Source of the DNA: Chitinophagales bacterium
GTDB taxonomy: Bacteria; Bacteroidota; Bacteroidia; Chitinophagales; Saprospiraceae
DNA: 5,992 bases
Assembly: GCA_013298445.1 (NCBI GenBank)
Contig: JAAFHQ010000389.1
Span: 1-5,992, forward strand
Direction: 5' to 3'
Shown: positions 1 to 5,386 of the stretch, in pieces
Layout: every line of letters begins with the position of its first letter
How positions within the stretch are numbered: position 1 is the first letter of the stretch
Translations under genes and position numbers: made by a program
The notes under the pieces: model-generated
Seen by the model: the letters and a program-made list of their open reading frames with translations, nothing else
Databases searched by the model: none
Told to the model about the DNA's origin: nothing

Positions 1-1049
1 ACACTGTCCTGATCCTGTAGGAAATGTTGCTCCAAGTTGGAAGTAGGGCACAAGTAACCCCAGCCTTTTTCAGCGCGGGTACCACACATGAGCGGGATGG
101 GATTGCCAAAAGCATTGAATGCCCACACTCCGGTACCGATGCTAAAAATAAACTCCCGGCTATTGACATTACTTGGGTTCCAGAGCTCACCAAAGTTAGG
201 CTCTAAAGCATAATCGCCAGCTTCGATGACCTTTTTGGCGGCAGCCAATGCTGCTTGCCAATTTCCATCGTACAACTCTGCTTTGGCCAAAAAAGCCAGC
301 GCAGCGCCTTGTGTAGCACGACCGCGGTCTTTGGCATTTTGTTCGGTCAAAGTAGGCAATACCGCCGCCGCTTCAGTCATATCCTGCTTGATTTGGCGGT
401 ACACTTTGGCGACTGAGGCTCTGGTCATGGTATCGAGATATTCGGTGGTGACCACAGAGGTGATGACGGGCACGCCGCCAAAGTTTTTGACCAGTTCAAA
501 ATAATAAAAGCCCCGTAGGAATTTTGCCTCTGCCGTCAACCTGTTTTTTACATTGTCGGCAATTTTCGAAGTGCTCAATCCAGCAATAGCACTATTGCAG
601 AGGAAAATACCTTTGAAATTGGACTGGTAAAAATCGCGGAGGCGCTCGCCCCGGGTATCCAGGGTGTAATGGCCAGCTTGCATGATTTCAAGGCGGCGTT
701 TGAATGGTGGAGCCGCAATGGTATCGTTGCGGGCTTTATTCGAATCCAGCGGATTGTTGGAAATACGCGGAGGGTTGATGTCGTAGTTTTTGACGGTATC
801 GCCTACCCAGGCGTCGTCGGTAGCGGCGTCATTGCAGAGTCGCCAGAAGTGTACTTGCCACCAATCGTCGAAGGCCAGGGCATTGTAACACAATCTGACT
901 GCACCATCGCAGTCATTTTCAGTGAGGAAACGTTGTTCTTGAGTCGAGAGTTCGATGGGGCCTTGGAGCAGGTTTTCTTCCAGTTTTTCACAGGTCACCA
1001 AACCAACCACCACCAAAAGGAAGAGCAATACGCGTAATACTAGTTTCAT
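1..1049 (-). CDS. SusD/RagB-family outer-membrane lipoprotein, N-terminal 349 residues (C-terminus beyond window)
   Basis: The frame is open from the ATG at 1049 to the window edge, giving 349 full codons; the family is usually about 450-650 residues, so the C-terminal part is missing. Residues 1-20 form a lipoprotein signal: Lys2, a hydrophobic stretch, then lipobox LVTC with Cys20, followed by an acidic stretch (EKLEE) as in surface-exposed Bacteroidota lipoproteins. Family hallmarks are AEAKFLRGFYYFELVKNFGG (173-192) continuing into VPVIT, the TPR-like helix RATQGAALAFLAKAELY (244-260), and GWGYLCPTSNLEQHF (329-343). SusD proteins sit on the outer-membrane surface and act as a lid on a SusC TonB-dependent transporter to capture glycans or other polymers; the substrate cannot be read from this part. 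GAAGGA at 1055-1060 lies 5 nt before the ATG and supports the start. The gene begins 67 bp after the response-regulator stop. No susC precedes it, which is unusual. The family call is secure. Confidence 0.95.
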   Translation of the reverse strand, partial: MKLVLRVLLFLLVVVGLVTCEKLEENLLQGPIELSTQEQRFLTENDCDGAVRLCYNALAFDDWWQVHFWRLCNDAATDDAWVGDTVKNYDINPPRISNNPLDSNKARNDTIAAPPFKRRLEIMQAGHYTLDTRGERLRDFYQSNFKGIFLCNSAIAGLSTSKIADNVKNRLTAEAKFLRGFYYFELVKNFGGVPVITSVVTTEYLDTMTRASVAKVYRQIKQDMTEAAAVLPTLTEQNAKDRGRATQGAALAFLAKAELYDGNWQAALAAAKKVIEAGDYALEPNFGELWNPSNVNSREFIFSIGTGVWAFNAFGNPIPLMCGTRAEKGWGYLCPTSNLEQHFLQDQDS

Positions 1050-1054
1050 TCCAG

Positions 1055-1060
1055 TCCTTC
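1055..1060 (-). promoter_or_regulatory. Shine-Dalgarno-like site for the susD-like gene
   Basis: The minus strand reads GAAGGA, followed by a 5-nt spacer and the ATG at 1049-1047. Many Bacteroidota genes lack a clear Shine-Dalgarno site, so its presence helps fix this start. Confidence 0.5.
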
Positions 1061-1071
1061 TTTTTAATCTG

Positions 1072-1079
1072 CAAATCTA
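1072..1079 (-). promoter_or_regulatory. Candidate Bacteroidota -7 promoter element for the susD-like gene
   Basis: Read on the minus strand this is TAGATTTG, an exact match to the Bacteroidota -7 consensus TAnnTTTG. It lies 22 bp upstream of the SusD start codon, so the 5' leader would be short. I see no good TTTG-type -33 element at the expected distance upstream, which lowers confidence. If real, the lipoprotein gene can be transcribed separately from the upstream two-component genes. Confidence 0.4.
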
Positions 1080-1116
1080 ACGTTTATTGCTCATTTTAAT
1101 TTCCTGCTACTTAAGT

Positions 1117-1743
1117 TTAAATAAAGCGCTTGTCTTTGGCCATTTTGATGGCATCTGCCTTGGAATGTACATCCAGCTTGAGGTAGATGTTTTTGATGTG
1201 TGATTTCACGGTTTCCATGTCGATGTACATTTCTTCCGCAATCCGTTTGCGGCTTTTGCCAAGGGAAATTTGTTCGAGGATTTCCGTTTCGCGCCGGGTG
1301 AGGGGGGAGTTTTGGTTGCGGTGAAAAGACTTGATGACCAAACGGGCTACGTTGGCGCTCATGGCACCGCCACCTTCCATTACTTCTTTTATGGCGTCGA
1401 CCATTTTTTGGGGACTGGCATCCTTGGTCAGGTAACCATTGGCACCATTGACCAGGGCCTCAAATATGGTGTGCTCGTTTTCGTAAACCGTGAGCATGAT
1501 CACCGGTGTATTGGGCAGAATCTTTTTGATTTTGAGGAGCGCATCAATGCCGTTTAGCCCTGGTAGTTCAATGTCGAGCAGGATGACATCGGGGGCGTCA
1601 GCGTGAAGCTTTTTCGCGGCGTCTTCGTAGGAGGCGTATGTGCTAATCACGGCGTAACCTTCCATGCCACCGATGAGGTAGGCGTAGCTATCGCGGATGG
1701 TTTCGTCGTCTTCGATGAGGGTTACGTTTATGGTGTATTGCAT
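1117..1743 (-). CDS. Two-component response regulator, NarL/FixJ family (REC + LuxR-type HTH), 208 aa
   Basis: The first domain (about residues 5-120) is a receiver: acidic pair Asp12/Asp13, phosphoacceptor Asp57 in VILLDIELPGLNG, Thr85 in VIMLT and Lys107 in GYLTKDAS, so every switch residue is present. The second (about 147-208) is a LuxR/GerE helix-turn-helix: LTRRETEILEQISLGKSRKR, then ETVKSHIKNIYLKL. The length is normal for the family. The protein should be a cytoplasmic DNA-binding transcription factor activated by phosphorylation, with the HisKA_3 kinase immediately upstream as likely partner. I chose the ATG at 1743 because the receiver fold begins directly after it (TINVTLIEDDE). 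The frame stays open upstream to an ATG at 1830, but those 29 extra codons run through a hairpin repeat and look non-protein-like. The 164-bp gap to the kinase is long for such a pair. Targets are unknown; the downstream susD-like gene is a candidate. Confidence 0.95.
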   Translation of the reverse strand: MQYTINVTLIEDDETIRDSYAYLIGGMEGYAVISTYASYEDAAKKLHADAPDVILLDIELPGLNGIDALLKIKKILPNTPVIMLTVYENEHTIFEALVNGANGYLTKDASPQKMVDAIKEVMEGGGAMSANVARLVIKSFHRNQNSPLTRRETEILEQISLGKSRKRIAEEMYIDMETVKSHIKNIYLKLDVHSKADAIKMAKDKRFI

Positions 1744-1774
1744 GGTAGTATGTTTAGCCTTCACGCCTACGATG

Positions 1775-1794
1775 CCCACGACTAAAGTCATGGG
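1775..1794 (-). repeat. Hairpin repeat copy B in the kinase-regulator gap (REP-like)
   Basis: The minus strand reads CCCATGACTTTAGTCGTGGG, which folds as an 8-bp stem (1794-1787 with 1782-1775) around the loop TTTA. One pair is G-U in the minus-strand RNA; on the plus strand the same position is an A-C mismatch. It is the second of two copies spaced 39 bp apart. No U-tract follows, so it is not an ordinary terminator. It lies in the leader of the response-regulator gene. Confidence 0.75.
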
Positions 1795-1813
1795 TTGGGT
1801 TGGTGTGTCGCCT

Positions 1814-1833
1814 CCCACGGATAAATCCATGGG
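1814..1833 (-). repeat. Hairpin repeat copy A in the kinase-regulator gap (REP-like)
   Basis: The minus strand reads CCCATGGATTTATCCGTGGG: an 8-bp stem with loop TTTA and a G-U pair at the same stem position as copy B. Relative to copy B only the two innermost base pairs differ, and both sides change together (GA...TC here, AC...GT in copy B), so pairing is kept. Both copies are preceded by the same four bases, CCAA, on the minus strand. It may be a REP-type palindromic element, a structured RNA leader or a dimeric protein-binding site; the sequence alone does not decide. Confidence 0.75.
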
Positions 1834-1907
1834 TTGGCAGGGTTATGCACGAAGTTTGTTTAATCCATTGGGTTTCGGACGAAGGAAGGGCCTGTTCTAA
1901 TTGTTTT

Positions 1908-4868
1908 TCAAACAGGGGCGCTCTTTTTTTCTTTTAAGCCAAAACGGAGTTCAAGTCGGGTGCCACCAAGGGGGAGCAGGGCAAAGTCCAATTGCGCATT
2001 GATGCGTTTGGCGCGGACCTGCATGTTGTCGATGCCGTGGCCTTTTTTGATGTTTTCCAGATGAAAGCCTTTGCCATTGTCGCGCAGGATGATCCGCCAG
2101 GCCTGGTGTCCAATGGGCATGACCTCAAAAGTTACCGCTTGGGCCTGGGAGTGTTTCAGGCAATTGTTCAGGGCTTCTTTAAAAATCATGATCAGGTTGC
2201 GGCTGTAGTCAATCGGGACATGAACATCGTGGTAACTGTCTTGAATGCCTTCACAAGAGAAATCAATCCCTGTATCGGCAAAAAGGTCAACACCCAAATC
2301 GCGGATGCGGGTCAGGATCTCAAAAAGGTTGTCACTGGAAGGGTTGAGAGACCAAATGATGTCGCGCGCTCCGCCGTACAATTGCACCGCATTTTCCTTG
2401 ATTTGCTGGACGATGCCTTTTACGTCGGGCTGTTGGGGGCCAAGTTTGTTTTGCAGGATTTCAGTCAATAGAGCAATGCGGGTCAACTTATTGCCCAATT
2501 CGTCGTGAAAATCTTCGGCAGTACGGCGGCGTACTTTTTCCTGCTCTTCCTGTCGCAAACGATCGAATTGGCGTTTGTGGCGCAAACGCAGGCGCACCCG
2601 GATGGACTGGATCGCTACCCCCAGGAGTACCAAAAAACCAATCGTCCCACCCCGAAACCAGGCCATTTGGTAAAAAGGGGTAATGATTTCAAAGTGATAA
2701 TTGAGCACTTTTTTGGTCCATTGACCGGCTTTGTTGCGGGCACGAGCCTGGAAAACGAACTCGCCTGCTGGCAAATTTGGATATTCTACTTTGTGGTTGT
2801 TGGAGAGCACCGACCAATTCGAATCCAATCCTTGAATGCGGTACTGGTATTGCATGCCTTGTGGGTCTCGTAGGGAAACGGTAGCAAACTCAAAACCAAG
2901 GTGGTTTTTGCGCGGGGGTAAACGCAAATTTTGGGGCACATTGTACCATGGACTCAAACCCTTGTTCCATTGCCCGGCTTGCAGGGGTTTGGAAAACAGT
3001 TTGACCGATTGTAAAATGACCTCGGTCGGCGGAGCTGTTGCCTTGGGGGTATAAGCATGGTAGCGGAACAGCCCTTTGGTGGTGCCAAACCACACTGAAC
3101 CATCTCGATCAATCAAGGTTGCGTGTTGATTGCTTTCCCAGTTCGGAATGCCAGCCATGGCACTAAAATTGTCGATTTGATAGCTTTGTGTTTTAGCATC
3201 GTGAACCAAACGTGCAAACCCCTGCCCGGTACCAGCGTAAACAATGCCTTTTTTGCCCACACTGAGGTTGTAAACGATATTTGAGGGCAAGCCCGATTTT
3301 TGGCTAAAATGTTGGAATGAATTGCTGGGTAAATCCCACAAAAACAGACCATTGTCCGAGCCTATCCATACTTTTGATCCCTGTTTTGCAGCACAGATGA
3401 CGGTTGATTTGCGCAACAAATCCGGTTGTTTGCGCAGGATATTCTGGTCGTTTTGCAACAACAAGATACCCCTGGTACTGCCAACCAACAATGAATCCTG
3501 GCCAAGGTCCAAAAAGCAGGAACTAAAAAAGTTATAGGCCTTGAGTTGTTCGAAATGACCACTATCGTAGCGCATAATACCAATAGGTGTACCAATCCAA
3601 ATGCGTTGCGCCCGGTCCTCGTACAGGTTCAATACCACTCCCTGAGGTAGGCCATCTTTGGCGTTGAGCAATTGGGTGAACTTACCTTGTTGGTAGCTCC
3701 AGAGTCCCATTCCTTCGGTACCAATCCACAAGCGGCCACTATGGTCTGCAATGATGGAGTTGATGCGTTGCGCTCCGGCTGGAGGTAGCCGAATGGCTTC
3801 AAATCCCTGTTTGCCCAAGCGGGCCAAACCGCCGCCATAAGTGCCTACCCAAATCTGCTGAGCAGAATCGCGGCAGATGCTCATGACCGAAGCGGTGGGC
3901 AATCCAGTGGATTCATCGTATTGCTCAAAAGTATCCCCTGCGTACCTAAAAACGCCATCCCCACCTGCCATCGCCAACCAAAGCTGCTGCTCGCGGTCGA
4001 TGAATAGATCGGTGACAAGGTTTTGGGAAAACCCATTGCTGCGGTCAAAACGGCGGATACCATCCGGCTTCATTTGATACAAGCCATCTTGAGTGCCCAG
4101 CCAGAGGTTTTTGTTTTGGTCAAAGGCCAAACGCCTCACTCGTCCTTTGACCGTTTCGGCAAAACCGGGTGGATTGAATTGTTCATACACGCCACGTTTG
4201 CGGCGGAACACCCCGCCACGGGTAAGCAGCCAAAGGTTGTGTTCTGGGTCAGAATAGAGCCGGTATGGTGCGTGGAGGGCTTTGTCGCCAGCAGGCAGTT
4301 CAATTTCTTGCCACTGGCCTTGGTGTAAGGTGTATAGTGGCGCCTCGGGGCCACAAACCCAGATTTGACCCTGGTGATCCGCAAAAACCTGCCGAAAATG
4401 ATGATCTTCAGGCAAATCTGCTTTGATGATTTTGCCTTGATCAATGCCGTATACTTTGTCTTTGACGATGCACCAGATGCGTCCCTGTTGGTCTTCCGCC
4501 AGGGAGCTGACTTCGCTTTGTTCGGGTGCTTTTAAAAAATAGTAGTTCTTGAACCGGGATCCGTCGTAACTGGAAAGGCCATTTTGGGTGCCTATCCAAA
4601 TCCGTCCCTTGCGGTCTGCTAAAACGGTCATGCAGATGTTGTTGGCCAAACCATCGTTCATGGAAAATCCTGTGAAATGTTGGCCATCGTAGCGGGAAAT
4701 GCCACCCATTGTAGCGATCCACAAGTGCCCCTGTTGGTCCTGGCATAGTGCATTGGCTTGCGACTGGATGAGGCCATGTTCTACATTCAGATTGACGAAG
4801 TTGTACTTCTGCGCCCATACTCCCGTCAACATTACCCAACTTATGGCCCAACATATGCTTCTTTTCAT
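1908..4868 (-). CDS. Sensor histidine kinase: Reg_prop double beta-propeller, Y_Y_Y domain, one TM helix, HisKA_3 and HATPase_c, 986 aa
   Basis: A signal peptide (1-19, ending VWA before Gln20) exports a large periplasmic sensor. Fourteen two-component-propeller repeats follow (about 20-605), each centred on a strand such as LWIATMGGI (49), IWIGTQNGL (90), LWLGTQDGL (255), IWVGTYGGG (339), LWIGTEGMG (380), IWIGTPIGI (423), VWIGSDNGL (500) or VWFGTTKGL (592). Residues about 655-728 form a Y_Y_Y domain (MQYQYRIQGLDSNW; AGEFVFQARARNKAGQW). One membrane helix lies at about 736-756, then a charged, probably coiled linker (757-785). The HisKA_3 phosphoacceptor is His788 in FHDELGN. ATP-binding motifs are the N box (KEALNN, 897-902), G1 (DNGKG, 930-934), G2 (GHGIDN, 943-948) and GGT (968-970). 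Nothing essential is missing, so the kinase should be active, and there is no fused receiver, so it is not a hybrid. The partner is the adjacent NarL-type regulator. The ligand is unknown; propeller/Y_Y_Y sensors of Bacteroidota often bind oligosaccharides. Confidence 0.97.
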   Translation of the reverse strand: MKRSICWAISWVMLTGVWAQKYNFVNLNVEHGLIQSQANALCQDQQGHLWIATMGGISRYDGQHFTGFSMNDGLANNICMTVLADRKGRIWIGTQNGLSSYDGSRFKNYYFLKAPEQSEVSSLAEDQQGRIWCIVKDKVYGIDQGKIIKADLPEDHHFRQVFADHQGQIWVCGPEAPLYTLHQGQWQEIELPAGDKALHAPYRLYSDPEHNLWLLTRGGVFRRKRGVYEQFNPPGFAETVKGRVRRLAFDQNKNLWLGTQDGLYQMKPDGIRRFDRSNGFSQNLVTDLFIDREQQLWLAMAGGDGVFRYAGDTFEQYDESTGLPTASVMSICRDSAQQIWVGTYGGGLARLGKQGFEAIRLPPAGAQRINSIIADHSGRLWIGTEGMGLWSYQQGKFTQLLNAKDGLPQGVVLNLYEDRAQRIWIGTPIGIMRYDSGHFEQLKAYNFFSSCFLDLGQDSLLVGSTRGILLLQNDQNILRKQPDLLRKSTVICAAKQGSKVWIGSDNGLFLWDLPSNSFQHFSQKSGLPSNIVYNLSVGKKGIVYAGTGQGFARLVHDAKTQSYQIDNFSAMAGIPNWESNQHATLIDRDGSVWFGTTKGLFRYHAYTPKATAPPTEVILQSVKLFSKPLQAGQWNKGLSPWYNVPQNLRLPPRKNHLGFEFATVSLRDPQGMQYQYRIQGLDSNWSVLSNNHKVEYPNLPAGEFVFQARARNKAGQWTKKVLNYHFEIITPFYQMAWFRGGTIGFLVLLGVAIQSIRVRLRLRHKRQFDRLRQEEQEKVRRRTAEDFHDELGNKLTRIALLTEILQNKLGPQQPDVKGIVQQIKENAVQLYGGARDIIWSLNPSSDNLFEILTRIRDLGVDLFADTGIDFSCEGIQDSYHDVHVPIDYSRNLIMIFKEALNNCLKHSQAQAVTFEVMPIGHQAWRIILRDNGKGFHLENIKKGHGIDNMQVRAKRINAQLDFALLPLGGTRLELRFGLKEKKSAPV

Positions 4869-4904
4869 CCTGTAGACAATATGCTAGCAAGTTACAATTT
4901 AGCG

Positions 4905-5063
4905 GAGTGTGTTTGGAGATTTTATTATCGGCGAAAATGTGCTAAAATTTGTTCCAATGAGGCACGAAAAGCGGAGTTTAGCAGCGCTAAATGAGCATTT
5001 TCGGAACGAAATTGGGGCAAATTTTAGCCATTTGTAGCGAGAATAAAATTACCAAATACACTC
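4905..5063. repeat. Long imperfect inverted repeat (about 78-bp arms) upstream of the kinase gene
   Basis: The arms 4905-4982 and 4986-5063 are reverse complements in ordered blocks around a 3-nt centre (4983-4985). Blocks are 4905-4916 with 5052-5063 (11 of 12), 4919-4926 with 5042-5049 (8 of 8), 4935-4939 with 5029-5033 (5 of 5), 4941-4951 with 5018-5028 (11 of 11), 4954-4958 with 5011-5015 (5 of 5), 4965-4970 with 4998-5003 (6 of 6) and 4977-4982 with 4986-4991 (6 of 6). By hand about three quarters of positions pair. The left end is 36 bp before the kinase start codon and the right end touches the terminator. It could be a MITE-like element, a long structured leader or a diverged inverted duplication. 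I saw no clear target-site duplication. Confidence 0.7.
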
Positions 5064-5095
5064 AAAAAATGAAACCCCTACCAAATGGGCAGGGG
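5064..5095 (-). terminator. Intrinsic (Rho-independent) terminator, minus strand
   Basis: In the minus-strand RNA, CCCCUGCC (5095-5088) pairs with GGUAGGGG (5082-5075) as an 8-bp GC-rich stem with one G-U pair and a 5-nt loop, CAUUU. A U-rich tail UUUCAUUUUUU (5074-5064) follows. The plus strand has no U-tract, so it acts in one direction. No convincing minus-strand gene lies upstream of it. It may end a short untranslated RNA, act as a leader attenuator for the kinase gene, or be left from a lost gene. Confidence 0.65.
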
Positions 5096-5203
5096 ATCAT
5101 GAGAAACTGCTCTATCGTCGGGTGAAAAAATGTCTTTACCAGCAAACCAGTTGGTTAGTGGATAAGACAAAATTACATCGGAATGGTGGAATGGAAATCC
5201 CCC

Positions 5204-5261
5204 GGTTGGGGGGAAAAATAGGGTAGGGGCGTGTAGGTGTGAAAGTGTGGGTGTGTTGGGG
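5204..5261 (+). other. G/T-rich, nearly C-free tract in the intergenic region
   Basis: Over 58 bases the plus strand has one C (5230) and several G runs (5208-5213, 5221-5223, 5226-5229 and later ones). This lies inside the 291-bp stretch 5096-5386, which shows no gene with recognisable protein character. Three G runs are closely spaced, but the fourth is about 19 nt further on, so a standard G-quadruplex would need one long loop. Its function is unknown. Confidence 0.4.
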
Positions 5262-5280
5262 CAGTCCCTTGCGGCTGCCC
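5259..5280. repeat. Short GC-rich inverted repeat
   Basis: GGGCAG (5259-5264) is the exact reverse complement of CTGCCC (5275-5280), with a 10-nt loop. It has no U-tract on either strand, so it is not a normal terminator. It lies between the kinase and nuclease genes and could be part of a structured transcript or simply chance. Confidence 0.3.
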
Positions 5281-5339
5281 ATCTTCTGGAAATTACCAAT
5301 TCCCCCAATTTGCCCTGGTCAAAACCTGCCAAAAGTGCC

Positions 5340-5368
5340 TTGACCTGCCCCGCCAAGTCCCCTACTTT
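5340..5368 (+). promoter_or_regulatory. Possible promoter for the Rpn-family nuclease gene
   Basis: TTGACC (5340-5345) and TACTTT (5363-5368) are separated by exactly 17 bp, and the second box runs into TACTTTG, close to but one base short of the Bacteroidota TAnnTTTG -7 element. The start codon follows 18 bp after the second box. The match is modest and short motifs like this are common. Confidence 0.3.
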
Positions 5369-5386
5369 GTGTTCAAATCACGCCGC

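Noticed and set aside
669..1037. Plus-strand open frame of 122 codons.
   Set aside because: It is the antisense shadow of the SusD coding sequence, which has clear family motifs.
1744..1830. N-terminal extension of the response regulator to the upstream ATG at 1830 (237 aa) or the one at 1791.
   Set aside because: Both upstream ATGs lie inside the hairpin repeats, the added residues resemble no receiver sequence, and the receiver fold starts normally after the ATG at 1743.
1891..1916. Inverted repeat CCTGTT/AACAGG around the kinase stop codon as a terminator.
   Set aside because: The stem is only 6 bp with a 14-nt loop and no U-tract follows on the minus strand, so termination between kinase and regulator is not supported.
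1992..2471. Plus-strand open frame of 159 codons.
   Set aside because: It is antisense to the HisKA_3/HATPase_c part of the kinase, and its protein has no recognisable character.
4441..4890. Minus-strand open frame of 149 codons overlapping the kinase start.
   Set aside because: It is an alternative frame of the kinase N-terminus. The kinase frame has a signal peptide and propeller repeats over the same DNA.
5199..5212. CCCCC-GGTT-GGGGG hairpin as a terminator.
   Set aside because: The stem is 5 bp. The plus strand continues into A residues and the minus strand has only a weak, interrupted U stretch.
5078..5356. Minus-strand open frame of 92 codons between the kinase and nuclease genes.
   Set aside because: The residues show no recognisable domain, the frame crosses the G/T-rich tract, and the stop lies in the terminator stem. 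Kept only as a possible untranslated RNA region.
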